From the NCBI GenBank assembly GCA_027618835.1, contig JAQCHZ010000014.1, forward strand, positions 1 to 64,000: DNA of 64,000 nt. Reading direction: 5' to 3'. This document shows positions 46,867 through 57,102 of the stretch, one piece after another. Position 1 is the stretch's first letter; each line of letters opens with the position of its first letter. The translations under genes and the position numbers were made by a program. The notes under the pieces are model-generated. The model was not told where the DNA came from. It worked only from the letters and a program-made list of their open reading frames with translations, and searched no databases. The stretch is from Chloroflexota bacterium (GTDB lineage Bacteria; Chloroflexota; Dehalococcoidia; Lucifugimonadales; Lucifugimonadaceae).

Positions 46867-46899
46867 AAAAGGGACAACGATATTCGCTGTCCCTTTTCT
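46867..46899. terminator. terminator hairpin downstream of the methyltransferase
   Basis: AAAAGGGACA-acgatattcgc-TGTCCCTTTTC, usable in both directions. Confidence 0.8.
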
Positions 46900-46962
46900 A
46901 TGTCATAACCTAGCTATGGTGAATTATGGATTGATCTTGCGATCATCCCGAAACCAACATTT

Positions 46963-48264
46963 CTACGACCAAGTTCGATCGTGTGAGTCGACTTCCGTCC
47001 ACTCAGACGTGCTGCCCCAGACTTCCTGCGGCTTCGCAGCATAACGAGGTGAAGTTCGGTTCTGGTGTTCGAGAATCGCTTCTTCGTTTAGTTCAATGCC
47101 GAGTCCGGGAGCGTCGGGAACGTTCACGTAACCGTTCTGGATCATTGGCCCATCTTGACCTACGATCGTTACAAGATCGTTCCACCAAAGACTGTCGACC
47201 GAGTGCATTTCGAGAGCGATGAAGTTGTCGATCGCCATAGCGCACTGAGCGTTTGCCATCGCCATCACAGGTGTACCTGCTTGGTGCAGTGCGATTCCGA
47301 TACCAGCGTCGCGGGCCATATCGGCAATTCGCTTTGTTTCGAGAATTCCGCCAGAAGTTCCGAGGTCAGGGTGCGCAACCGAGATGGCTCGTGCTTCGAT
47401 CAGCGGAGCGAACCCTTCTTTGGCGTAGATGTCTTCGCCTGTGCAAACCGGGGTGTCGACAGCAGCCTTGAGTCGGGACCATTGGTCGACAAACTGCCAA
47501 GGAATCATGTCTTCGTACCAAGCGAGGGTGTATTTATCGAGAGCCTTACCGATTCGTATCGCACTTTCGACGTTCATGTGCCCGAAGTGGTCGGACGCCA
47601 ACGGAATTTCATATCCGATGGTGTCGCGGACAGTCGCCACGAATTCGCCCATCTTTTCGATGCCGTAATCGGTGACTTGAATTCCGGTGAACGGGTGCAT
47701 CGTGTTCATCGATGTCTTGATGAGACTTTTGTTGACCACTCCGCCTTCGTACTCGGCGGCGATCCAAAGTCCGATGTCCATCTTTAGGAATTCGAAACCA
47801 TCATCCATACGACCCAGTAGCGCCTTGCCCATTTCTTCAGGGTCGCGCTTGAATGGCGTGTCAGCGTATACCTTCACGTTGTCGCGGTACTTGCCGCCAG
47901 CGAACATGTACGCCGGAACGCCGAACGCTTTTCCTGCGAGGTCGCAAAGTGCGATTTCGATTCCGCAAACTCCGCCACCGAGACGGCCGTGACCGCCGAA
48001 CTGTTTGATCTTGGCGAAGAGTCGGTCGATGTCACAAGGATTTTCGCCGATGAGGCGGCTTTTGAGCATCAGTGCGTAGTTAGCGGATGCGCCATCTCGA
48101 ACTTCGCCGATGCCGACGATGCCCTGGTTGGTTTCAATTTTGATGAGTGGCCAGCCGTATCCAAAACCGTCGCTGCCTACTACGGCAACTTTGAGATCAG
48201 TGATTCGGAGGTCGGATGGACTACTACTAGTGCTTACTTTGTCTAGAACTTGATCGGTCGTCAT
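46963..48264 (-). CDS. enolase superfamily protein
   Basis: 433 aa; PLASDHFGHMN, AWYEDMIPWQF, PVCTGEDIYAKEG, SVAHPDLGTSGG, ALHQAGTPV. Confidence 0.9.
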   Translation of the reverse strand: MTTDQVLDKVSTSSSPSDLRITDLKVAVVGSDGFGYGWPLIKIETNQGIVGIGEVRDGASANYALMLKSRLIGENPCDIDRLFAKIKQFGGHGRLGGGVCGIEIALCDLAGKAFGVPAYMFAGGKYRDNVKVYADTPFKRDPEEMGKALLGRMDDGFEFLKMDIGLWIAAEYEGGVVNKSLIKTSMNTMHPFTGIQVTDYGIEKMGEFVATVRDTIGYEIPLASDHFGHMNVESAIRIGKALDKYTLAWYEDMIPWQFVDQWSRLKAAVDTPVCTGEDIYAKEGFAPLIEARAISVAHPDLGTSGGILETKRIADMARDAGIGIALHQAGTPVMAMANAQCAMAIDNFIALEMHSVDSLWWNDLVTIVGQDGPMIQNGYVNVPDAPGLGIELNEEAILEHQNRTSPRYAAKPQEVWGSTSEWTEVDSHDRTWS

Positions 48265-48432
48265 TAATTAGGAATTCTTTCTAAACATAGAAATTAGCTG
48301 GGCGCCAGTAGGGCAGCGATTTAGTAGTAATCCGGGACGGCTTGGACCGCCAATATCGCGGTAAATCGAACCCGAAGAAGAGATAAGACTAACGCGAGAT
48401 TAGGGTGCTGGAAACGGCGAATCAGAAATTGG

Positions 48433-49593
48433 CTAAAGCTCGCCGATTATTGCTCTGGATATGACCAGTCGCTGTATTTCTGAGGTGCCTTCGTAGATTT
48501 CGGTTACGCGCTGATCGCGGTAAATTCGTTCGACTACCGACGGCTTGAAGTATCCGACTCCACCATGGATTTGAAGGGCTTTGCTCGCGATGCGTCCGGC
48601 GGCTTCAGATGCGTAGAGCTTAGCCATTGCTGACTCTTTTCCGTGCGACAGTCCTTCATCGTAAAGAGCGGCTGCTCGGTACGTTAGTAGGCGTGCGGCG
48701 TCGAGTTCGACCGCCATATCGGCCATCATGAACTGAATCGCCTGTCGAGTAGCGATTGGTTTGCCGAACGTGCTTCGTTGTTTTGAGTAAGAGAGAGCAG
48801 CGTCGAGAGCGCCTTTTGCGAGTCCCAAGCACTGAGCGGCGATCATGATTCGGCTTGAATCGAGGATTTTTAGAGCGAGCTTATATCCTGCACCCTCCTC
48901 GCCGAGACGGTTTTCGATCGGGATACGGCAATTGTCGAAAACCAGTTCGGCAGTAGCGCATCCCTTCATGCCCATCTTGCCGTGCTGCGGGTTGATTGTG
49001 AATCCGGGGGTTCCCTTTTCGACGACAACAGCGGTTACGCCCTTGTGCCCTGCATCTTTATCGTGATTGGTGAAGACCGAGAAGACATCGGCGACAGCGC
49101 CGTTCGTGCAGAACAACTTCGAACCGTTTAGGACGTATTCGTCTTTGCCTTCGGCATTTTTGACTCGGGTCAGCGATGTTTCGAGCGCAAGCGCGTCGGA
49201 ACCTGTTCCAGCTTCGGTTAGTGCGAATGCTGCGATCTTTTCCCCGGTCGCAAGTGATGGCAGCCAGCGTTGACGCTGGTCGTCAGATCCACCGTGGTAG
49301 ATCGTCTGCGATCCGAGTGAAACGTGAGTGATCAGTACTGTGCTGGTGGAACCGCACGCGGCTCCTACTTCTTCGATCACCACCATGAAATCTTTGTACT
49401 CACCACCCGAACCACCAAATTCTTCGGGAATCGTCATGCCAGTGAGACCGAGCTCAGCTAATCCTCGGAACTGGTCGATAGGAAACTCTTCTTTTTCATC
49501 GACTTCATCGGCTCTAGGTGCGAGATTTTCGGCAGCGAACTGTCGAACCGTGGTAGCGAGCATTGTCTGCTGTTCGTTGTAGAACGGCTGCAT
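48433..49593 (-). CDS. acyl-CoA dehydrogenase
   Basis: 386 aa; AFALTEAGTGSDALAL, QIHGGVGYFKPSVVERIYRDQRVTEIYEGTSEIQRLVI. Confidence 0.96.
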   Translation of the reverse strand: MQPFYNEQQTMLATTVRQFAAENLAPRADEVDEKEEFPIDQFRGLAELGLTGMTIPEEFGGSGGEYKDFMVVIEEVGAACGSTSTVLITHVSLGSQTIYHGGSDDQRQRWLPSLATGEKIAAFALTEAGTGSDALALETSLTRVKNAEGKDEYVLNGSKLFCTNGAVADVFSVFTNHDKDAGHKGVTAVVVEKGTPGFTINPQHGKMGMKGCATAELVFDNCRIPIENRLGEEGAGYKLALKILDSSRIMIAAQCLGLAKGALDAALSYSKQRSTFGKPIATRQAIQFMMADMAVELDAARLLTYRAAALYDEGLSHGKESAMAKLYASEAAGRIASKALQIHGGVGYFKPSVVERIYRDQRVTEIYEGTSEIQRLVISRAIIGEL

Positions 49594-49826
49594 GTTTGAG
49601 TGTTCCTGAGTGTTGCTTCGGAGCGCGGCTGCTAAGGCTATAAATATCTTGTGATTCTAAATCTGAGAGGTAACGATACACGGATGAGATAGATTTCGAG
49701 CGTTTGTGATGCGCCATCTCCACTTATAGATGAGAAGGGGATAAGGGTAAACTTTGCATATGAATTTGCACTTGATTTGTACCGTGCTCTGAGTAGGACG
49801 GCAGCGCGAACCGAACGGAATATTCT

Positions 49827-50327
49827 TTGCGAATACTTGGCATTGATCCTGGTCTAATTAACACCGGATACGGCTTGATCGACACATATGGAAGTAACTT
49901 CAAGGCTGTTGAAGGCGGAGTTGTTCGGACGAAGTCGAGTGAACCGATGGAAAAGCGATTGTTTTCTATCTACAAGGTCATCCGTGAGGTGATTCAGGAG
50001 TTCGAACCTGAAGTCGTTGCGATTGAAGACCTGCACGCTCGGTTTGCCAAGACCGCGTTGTTGTTAGGGCAGGCCCGAGGTGTTGCTGTAATGGCAGCTG
50101 GTGAAGCTGGCTTGACTGTGTTCAACTATCAGCCGACCCATGCCAAGAATCTTGTGACTGGTTCTGGTCGGGCCGATAAAGACCAGGTGAAGTTAGCGAT
50201 TGCTGCTCATCTTGGCGATCCTGACGCTGCCAAAAACGAACACGTTGCCGACGCATTTTCAATCGCTATTGCTCATGCGATCATGAGCGGGAGTTCGGCA
50301 GTCGCCGCAATCGAAGCAGCCAAGTAA
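49827..50327 (+). CDS. ruvC: Holliday junction resolvase RuvC
   Basis: 166 aa; RILGIDPGLINTGYGLI, VAIEDLHARFAKTALLLGQARG. Confidence 0.95.
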   Translation: MRILGIDPGLINTGYGLIDTYGSNFKAVEGGVVRTKSSEPMEKRLFSIYKVIREVIQEFEPEVVAIEDLHARFAKTALLLGQARGVAVMAAGEAGLTVFNYQPTHAKNLVTGSGRADKDQVKLAIAAHLGDPDAAKNEHVADAFSIAIAHAIMSGSSAVAAIEAAK

Positions 50328-50339
50328 ACTCGACAGACA

Positions 50340-50993
50340 ATGATTAGTTACATCACCGGAAAAATTCGAAGCCTGACGCGTGAACCCGGTCGAGCCGTGG
50401 TTATCGCTGGCGGAGTTGGCTATGAAGTTAGCTTGCCGACGTATGTTTATCAGTCGCTTGCGAACGAAGGAATTAACGTAGGCTCCGACGTTGAGTTGGA
50501 GATCTACTATCACGTTACCGACCGACAGCCGAAACCGATGCTTGTCGGTTTCAGGCATCCTAGTGAGAAGCAGTTCTTTGAACAGCTAATTCAAGTTGAA
50601 GGCATCGGGCCTGCGAAAGCTGCCGCAGCGTTGGTGTTCCCCGTTTCGACTATCGCTTCGGCAATTGAAACAGAGGATTTGGCATCGCTACAGCGGTTGC
50701 CTGGTATCGGTACTCGAGCAGCACAAAAGATTGTGGCTACTCTTCGAGGGAAGGTTGCTGCCACTGCGTTGTTGCAGGATGCTGGAATATCAGAGCAGGG
50801 ACAACAAACAGCGGTTGCTCCCGTTGCGGACGCACGGTCGGAAGCTATCGAAGCGTTGGTAACACTCGGCTATCGTCCAACCGAGGCGCAGGATAAGGTC
50901 GATGACGTGATTCGTCGGTCGCCGAAAACAGCCGACGATTTGCAGGATTTGATGCGCGAGGTTTTCAAGGCACAGGTTTCGACTCAAGATTAG
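50340..50993 (+). CDS. ruvA: Holliday junction helicase subunit RuvA
   Basis: 217 aa; MISYITGKI, FRHPSEKQFFEQLIQVEGIGPAKAAAAL, LQRLPGIGTRAAQKIVATLRGKV. Confidence 0.96.
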   Translation: MISYITGKIRSLTREPGRAVVIAGGVGYEVSLPTYVYQSLANEGINVGSDVELEIYYHVTDRQPKPMLVGFRHPSEKQFFEQLIQVEGIGPAKAAAALVFPVSTIASAIETEDLASLQRLPGIGTRAAQKIVATLRGKVAATALLQDAGISEQGQQTAVAPVADARSEAIEALVTLGYRPTEAQDKVDDVIRRSPKTADDLQDLMREVFKAQVSTQD

Positions 50994-51042
50994 GTTCTTG
51001 TATAAGGAAACGCTTTGAATGGATATTAAACGGAGTAGATGA

Positions 51043-52170
51043 TTGGCTTCTGGACCAGAAGAAAGCGGTCGAGAACGGATTGTTCAGGCGAGCAGTCCGT
51101 CGAACGACGCCGATAAGCTTGCTGGCGATCAGGCGCTAGAAGAGCGCGCTCAAGATATGACGTCGAACGAGGAAATCGCAGCGAAGGCGAGGTCGAAGGA
51201 TCTTCGCCCACATAGATTTCAGGATTACGTTGGACAGCGGGCGGTTGTCGACAGTATCTCGATAGCAGTGATGGCGGCTAAGAAGCGTGGTGACACTCTG
51301 GATCACGCTCTATTTCATGGTCCTCCCGGTCTTGGCAAAACCACGATTTCGCAGATCATCGCTCGCGAGCTTGATTCACAGCTGATTCATACCTCGGGCC
51401 CGGCGCTAGAACGACCTGCCGACGTTGTTGGCTTGCTTTCAAATTTGAAAACCGGAGACGTTTTATTTATCGATGAAATCCATCGCCTTTCGCACGCAGT
51501 AGAAGAATACTTGTACTCAGCGATGGAAGATTTTCGAGTCGACTTCATGACCGGTGCCGGAGCTTTCGCAAAGAGCATTAATTTGCCGTTACAGCCATTC
51601 ACGTTGATCGGTTCGACTACTCGTGCTGGAATGCTTAGTGCGCCATTACGTGAGCGTTTCGGTCTTGCCTATCACCTCGATTTTTATTCGACTGAAGAGC
51701 TTGCTCGAGTTGTTACGAGATCTGCTGGAATTCTCGAAGTAGACGTTAGTGAAAGTGGAGCGCACGAGATCGCCCGACGGTCACGCGGCACACCAAGGAT
51801 TTCGAACAGATTGCTTCGCAGGGTTCGCGACTTTGCTGAAGTGCGTAATTCCGGAACGATTACCGATGCCGTGGCCGCGGAAGCGATGGAGATAGAGGGC
51901 GTCGACGCGCTTGGTTTGGATCGCCTCGACCGTCTGTATTTGATGACATTGTCGAAGAACTATCAGGGTGGCCCGGCAGGAATTCAGGCGCTTGCGGCGA
52001 CGATCAATGAAGATCAGCAAACCCTTGAAGACGTCGTTGAGCCGTTCTTGTTGAAGATCGGATTCATGATCCGGACCCCACAAGGGCGTCGAACGACAGC
52101 CGACGGATTTGAACACATTGGGCTGCCGCCAAGGTTGGACGGCCCGACTGGGCAGGGCACGCTGCTTTAG
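51043..52170 (+). CDS. ruvB: Holliday junction helicase subunit RuvB
   Basis: 375 aa; LRPHRFQDYVGQ, ALFHGPPGLGKTTISQIIA, LFIDEIHRL, RTPQGRRTT. Confidence 0.97.
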   Translation: MASGPEESGRERIVQASSPSNDADKLAGDQALEERAQDMTSNEEIAAKARSKDLRPHRFQDYVGQRAVVDSISIAVMAAKKRGDTLDHALFHGPPGLGKTTISQIIARELDSQLIHTSGPALERPADVVGLLSNLKTGDVLFIDEIHRLSHAVEEYLYSAMEDFRVDFMTGAGAFAKSINLPLQPFTLIGSTTRAGMLSAPLRERFGLAYHLDFYSTEELARVVTRSAGILEVDVSESGAHEIARRSRGTPRISNRLLRRVRDFAEVRNSGTITDAVAAEAMEIEGVDALGLDRLDRLYLMTLSKNYQGGPAGIQALAATINEDQQTLEDVVEPFLLKIGFMIRTPQGRRTTADGFEHIGLPPRLDGPTGQGTLL

Positions 52171-52177
52171 TTGCCAG

Positions 52178-52210
52178 CTGTGACCGGGTCAACATGTAAC
52201 CCGATCACAG
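52178..52210. terminator. hairpin between convergent ruvB and ABC genes
   Basis: CTGTGACCGGGT-caacatgta-ACCCGATCACAG, one mismatch; no T tract. Confidence 0.5.
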
Positions 52211-52226
52211 ATCGAAACGACCGATT

Positions 52227-54119
52227 CTAAGTAGCTCTGCCTTGTGCAGCGTTAGTTGCCTGGGCGATTAGTTCATCTGGAATGTCGTCGAACGATGCGT
52301 AGTTCATCGAGTACAGCCGTGAGTAGAGTCCGCTATTCGCCATCAACTCGTCGTGATTGCCTTGCTCAACGATTCCACCGTCTTGCAGAACGATAATTCT
52401 GTCGGCTCCACGAATCGTTGCGAGTCGGTGAGCGATTACCATTCCTGTGCGGCCTTCCATCAGACGTTCTAGTGCCTGCTGGATGAGCATTTCTGTGTAT
52501 GAGTCGATGCTTGCGGTTGCTTCATCGAGCACGAGAATTTTGGAATCGGCAACTATGGCTCGGGCGAACGACAAAAGCTGTCGCTGACCAAGTGAAAGGT
52601 TTCCGCCACGCTGTTCAAGTTCGGTCTCATAGCCGTCGGGAAGCTTCATTATGAATTCGTGCGCACCGACCGCCTGAGCAGCAGCAACCACGTCTTCACG
52701 TGTTGCGCCTTCCTTGGCGTAGATAATATTTTCCAAGATTGTTCCAGAGAACAAGAACGGCTCTTGCAGAACCATTGAAACGTGCTCGCCCAGCGAATCG
52801 TTGGTTAAGTCTCGCACGTCGTAACCACCCACCTTCACTGTGCCTTCCCAGACGTCGTAGAAGCGATGAACTAGTGCTGTCGTTGAAGTTTTACCCGAAC
52901 CGGTTGGTCCAACTAGAGCAACGGTTTCTCCGGGTTTTACTTCGAAGTTTATGTCTTTGAGAATCGGCTGATTTTCAACATATCCAAAAGTCACATTCTC
53001 GAAACTGATCGAGCCGTCAATTTCTTTAGGGTGAATAGCGTTTGGCTTGTCTTTAATGTCGACTGGTACATCGATAACTTCAAAAATTCGTTCGCCAGAT
53101 GCCATTGCACGTTGGAGTACGTTGTAGTGCATCGTCAGTGCTCGAATCGGGTCGAAGAATCGCTGTACGAAAAGTACGAAAGCAACCATGACTCCGACTT
53201 CGACAGTTCCGCCGAGTACAAAGAATCCACCCATGATCACGACGATTGCCATTGCCGCACCGGTGAGGGTGTCGACGATTGGAAGCATCATGACACCGAA
53301 CTTGGACGCGTTGTTGGCGGCCTTCAAGTTGTCGGTTGCCCTAATATCGAACAGATCGTAGTTCACGTATTCACGTGACAAACCTTGGACGGCTCGAATG
53401 CCGTTGATGTTTTCGGCAAGCGCACCACTGACGATCGAAGATGTGACTCTTGCTCGTAAGAACGATTGGCGGGCGTAAGGAAGCCAAATTATTTGGATGA
53501 TGAACAGAACTGGCAGTACTGCTAGCGTCATTAATCCCAGACGCCAGTCCAGCCAGAGCATCGCTCCGATGATGCCGATCAAAAGTACGAAGTCACCAAC
53601 GGCGAACACGGCGGTTTGTAAGAATTCCTGCAGGGCTGCAACATCACCCTGAAGGCGTGACATGAGCTTGCCAATTTCTGTCTTGTCCATGAAGGAAAGA
53701 GAGATTCTTTGGATGTGTTCGTACATCGCCCTGCGCATGTCGATGAGGATTCGTTCAGCCACGCGTCCGACGATCAACTCTTGGAAATAGTTCGCTACAA
53801 AGTTGAATCCAACTGCTACCAAGAAAATTATGACCATCGTAGTCAGTTTTGATTTGTCGGTGGCGCCTTCTTTAAGGGCATCGTCGTAAACATTTTTGAC
53901 GATCAGCGGAATTGCTATTGAAGAAATTGTGAATACGATTACGGCCGTAATAGCTACCCAAAGCAAAACTTTGTAAGCAGCGATGTACTTCATAAACCGA
54001 CCGACGACTTGTCCGTTGAAAGCTTCCCCAAAAACTTCTTCGTCGAGTGTTGGGCCGAGTTTGATCGATGCCTTTGGCGGAATCTCATGGCTACGTTCGT
54101 GGGTCTCCCTAGCGGTCAT
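52227..54119 (-). CDS. ABC transporter, ATP-binding/permease (exporter half)
   Basis: 630 aa; VALVGPTGSGKTSTTALVHRFYD, NLSLGQRQLLSFARAIV, ILVLDEATASID. Confidence 0.95.
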   Translation of the reverse strand: MTARETHERSHEIPPKASIKLGPTLDEEVFGEAFNGQVVGRFMKYIAAYKVLLWVAITAVIVFTISSIAIPLIVKNVYDDALKEGATDKSKLTTMVIIFLVAVGFNFVANYFQELIVGRVAERILIDMRRAMYEHIQRISLSFMDKTEIGKLMSRLQGDVAALQEFLQTAVFAVGDFVLLIGIIGAMLWLDWRLGLMTLAVLPVLFIIQIIWLPYARQSFLRARVTSSIVSGALAENINGIRAVQGLSREYVNYDLFDIRATDNLKAANNASKFGVMMLPIVDTLTGAAMAIVVIMGGFFVLGGTVEVGVMVAFVLFVQRFFDPIRALTMHYNVLQRAMASGERIFEVIDVPVDIKDKPNAIHPKEIDGSISFENVTFGYVENQPILKDINFEVKPGETVALVGPTGSGKTSTTALVHRFYDVWEGTVKVGGYDVRDLTNDSLGEHVSMVLQEPFLFSGTILENIIYAKEGATREDVVAAAQAVGAHEFIMKLPDGYETELEQRGGNLSLGQRQLLSFARAIVADSKILVLDEATASIDSYTEMLIQQALERLMEGRTGMVIAHRLATIRGADRIIVLQDGGIVEQGNHDELMANSGLYSRLYSMNYASFDDIPDELIAQATNAAQGRAT

Positions 54120-56077
54120 TAGGAAGCACTCCCTTCATCCATGTTGTTTCCACTTTGCTCGTTCGGTCGAATTTGTAGTTCATACAGATCGTTGTAGTGA
54201 CCGCCTTGTGTGAGTAGTTGTTCATGTGATCCGCGTTCGACGATCTTTCCTTCTTCGATAAAGAGAATTTCATCGGCGTGCATCAGTGAGCTTAGACGGT
54301 GAGAAATGATGATCGTCGCACGATCTTTAGTGAGCTCGGTCAGAGCTGCTCGAATTCGTTGCTCGGTAGCGGCGTCAATAGCCGCTGTTGAGTCGTCAAA
54401 AATGATTAATTGTGGCTTGAGCATGATCGAACGTGCGATCGAAAGACGCTGACGTTGACCGCCAGAAAGCGATACGCCGCGTTCGCCAACCAAGGTGTTG
54501 TAGCCACCCGGAAGGCGGTCGATGTAGTCACCAAGTTGTGCATGTTGTGAAGCTGTTTCGATACGGTCATCAGGTGCCCATGGATCGCCGTAAGCCACGT
54601 TGTGTTCGATGGACGCAGTGAATAAGAACGTATCCTGTTCGACCACTCCGACTGCCTTGCGCAGGGAGTCGAGCGTGACATCTCTAAGGTCTTGCCCATC
54701 GATTGTAATGTAGCCCTCTTTAGGGTCGTAGAAACGTGGGACGAGGTGGGCGATAGTCGACTTTCCGCTTCCGGGAGGTCCGACAATTCCTACAGTGTGA
54801 CCAGGTTCAACTTTGAACGAGACGCCATTGAGAATGATATCTTCTTCGTAACCGAAGCTGACGTTGTGAAATTCGAGCGTACCATTTGTAATTTCGAGGT
54901 CTTTGGCATCGGGTTTGTCCTGAATATCTGGGCTGATATCAAGGACTTGGAAAAGACGTCCGCCGGTTGCAGATCCACGGGCGAAACCGTTAATCGTCAT
55001 TCCGATTTGTCGAATCGGCTGAAGCAAAATACTCATGAAAGCAAGGAACTGAGTTAGTTCGCCTGCCGAGATTTCATTATCGATGACCTTGAGCCCCCCG
55101 ACCCACAGGACTCCTGCCATGGAGAGCATGAACGCGAGGCCCATTACTGAAATATTTGAGGCGCGTATTCCGACCTGAACGTTGGCAAGAGCGAGTGTCT
55201 CGTTAGATGCTACGTCGAACTTTTTCATTTCGTGGTCTTGAGACGCGAAAGAGCGGACGACTCGAATGCCGCCGAGGTTTTCGTCCATAACTTTCGTCAA
55301 AGCAGAAAGTCGTTCTTGAAGTGCATACCAATTTGATCGTAGCTTCAGTTGAGCAGCGGTTGATTGCCAAGCTATAAAGGGTACGAAGCTGAGGCTGATA
55401 AGTCCCAAAACGAGGTCTTCGCTCAACATCAGGTACATTCCAGTGCCGATTAAGACAACGAGGAACACACTACGTAATAGGGCTGTTTGTACGAACATTC
55501 GTACGCCTTCGACGTCGACGATTCCGCGTGTAATCAAGTCGCCTGTGTGGACGCCGGCGTGATAGCTGAAAGAAAGACGCTGGAGCTTTTCGTAGTACAG
55601 CATGCGCAGTTCATAGCCGATGCCTTGGCCTATCGATTCCCCCATGTAGTTTTGGAACATGGCGGAAAGACCACGACCAACGGATGCTATGAACAGCAGG
55701 ACTGCAATGATGATAAGAGCCGTTTTTGCCGGGTTGGAACCTTCACCGACAATATCGGTGACACTGGCAATCGATGCAACTACAGCCGAGTTGGCGATTC
55801 GTAGATCGCCGTTTTCAAGACCCAAAGCGGCATCGACCGAACTTCCGATAAGAATCGGTATTGCCAATTGGAATCCCGATGCTAGGAATATCGTGATGAG
55901 CCCAAAAAAGAGCCGCCATCTGTACTGCAGAGCCATACGCGTTATGCGCATGAACACTCCGGCAGAGCTTGCTCCAACGACAGGTCGTGATGACGTGCCG
56001 GCAGCTTTTCCTGCTGGGGTAACTTGACTGGTAGCCGTGACGATTCCTCCATGTATAAATCCACAGCTTGTAAGCAT
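54119..56077 (-). CDS. ABC transporter, ATP-binding/permease (exporter half)
   Basis: 652 aa; VGIVGPPGSGKSTIAHLVPRFYD, SLSGGQRQRLSIARSI, LIIFDDSTAAID; TAATG junction with the downstream half. Confidence 0.95.
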   Translation of the reverse strand: MLTSCGFIHGGIVTATSQVTPAGKAAGTSSRPVVGASSAGVFMRITRMALQYRWRLFFGLITIFLASGFQLAIPILIGSSVDAALGLENGDLRIANSAVVASIASVTDIVGEGSNPAKTALIIIAVLLFIASVGRGLSAMFQNYMGESIGQGIGYELRMLYYEKLQRLSFSYHAGVHTGDLITRGIVDVEGVRMFVQTALLRSVFLVVLIGTGMYLMLSEDLVLGLISLSFVPFIAWQSTAAQLKLRSNWYALQERLSALTKVMDENLGGIRVVRSFASQDHEMKKFDVASNETLALANVQVGIRASNISVMGLAFMLSMAGVLWVGGLKVIDNEISAGELTQFLAFMSILLQPIRQIGMTINGFARGSATGGRLFQVLDISPDIQDKPDAKDLEITNGTLEFHNVSFGYEEDIILNGVSFKVEPGHTVGIVGPPGSGKSTIAHLVPRFYDPKEGYITIDGQDLRDVTLDSLRKAVGVVEQDTFLFTASIEHNVAYGDPWAPDDRIETASQHAQLGDYIDRLPGGYNTLVGERGVSLSGGQRQRLSIARSIMLKPQLIIFDDSTAAIDAATEQRIRAALTELTKDRATIIISHRLSSLMHADEILFIEEGKIVERGSHEQLLTQGGHYNDLYELQIRPNEQSGNNMDEGSAS

Positions 56078-56238
56078 CGCGCATGTTTATTAATTATGCG
56101 TAAGGTTTAGATCACAGATTTTGTCGGTTGTTCGAACGGATTAGCGAATAGGGATAAACTCGTAGCTGCGTGATGGGGATGCGAGTAGCGAATCAGGCTA
56201 TCCTCGTAATTGTTCGACTCTAGATACTGAAACGATCA

Positions 56239-57102
56239 ATGACTATTTCCGATCCAAATAACATTCTTGCTGGAGCTTTTGCCGATCTTGAATCGGGCAC
56301 GCTCAGTTCGCAATCGGCTACTTCCGACAAGTCTAAGAAGTCGGAGAAGAATGAGTACTCGGTACGGGTTGCGACACTTAAAGATTGGGCAATACTTGAG
56401 AGTATCGAGCGAGAGGCGTTCCCAGGGATGACACCGGTGATGAGACTCGAACGAGATCTTGCCCGGCAAAACGGTCTGTATCTTGCCGCATCGCGCGCCT
56501 TGCGACCTGAAGAGCAAGAACTTGGGCCTCGCTTCGCAAACGCAACCAAAGCCGAAAAGGAAGATGAGAGCTTTACGGCAAAGGTTAAGCGAAACGTCGA
56601 CCGGTACGTCCTTGACAGGGTGGCGAAGCCTAAATGGCCGTCGGGTTATATCGCTGGGTTTGTTGGGCTTTGGTTTCTACTAGACGAGGCCCATGTTTTG
56701 ATACTCGGATTACGTGAGGTCGATCGCAGTAAAGGGATCGGTGAGTTGCTCGTTATCAGCGCTATCGAACAGGCCGTCGAAAACGATTCTCGAGTTGTCA
56801 CGCTCGAAGTTCGTGAATCTAACAAACCTGCGATCGAACTGTACCGTAAGTATGGATTTCAGGAAGTTGGACTACGCCGAAGGTACTACTCAGATAACGG
56901 GGAAAACGCTGTCATCATGACGACTCCACCGATCCATAGTGGCAACTATCAAAACCAGTTCGGAACTTTAGTTGGCCGGCACACAGATAAATGGGGCTGG
57001 GTTTCTCGTCCGGGCTACGCAATGCCGGAAGGCTGGGAGCCTGTCGAGGTCGAGGAGCGGACTGTAGCGGCATCTGACAGTGAAGCTGAGGTCGAGGCCT
57101 AA
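56239..57102 (+). CDS. GNAT family N-acetyltransferase (RimI-like)
   Basis: 287 aa; VDRSKGIGELLVISAIEQA, VTLEVRESNKPAIELYRKYGFQEVGLRRRYYSDNGENAVIM. Confidence 0.92.
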   Translation: MTISDPNNILAGAFADLESGTLSSQSATSDKSKKSEKNEYSVRVATLKDWAILESIEREAFPGMTPVMRLERDLARQNGLYLAASRALRPEEQELGPRFANATKAEKEDESFTAKVKRNVDRYVLDRVAKPKWPSGYIAGFVGLWFLLDEAHVLILGLREVDRSKGIGELLVISAIEQAVENDSRVVTLEVRESNKPAIELYRKYGFQEVGLRRRYYSDNGENAVIMTTPPIHSGNYQNQFGTLVGRHTDKWGWVSRPGYAMPEGWEPVEVEERTVAASDSEAEVEA

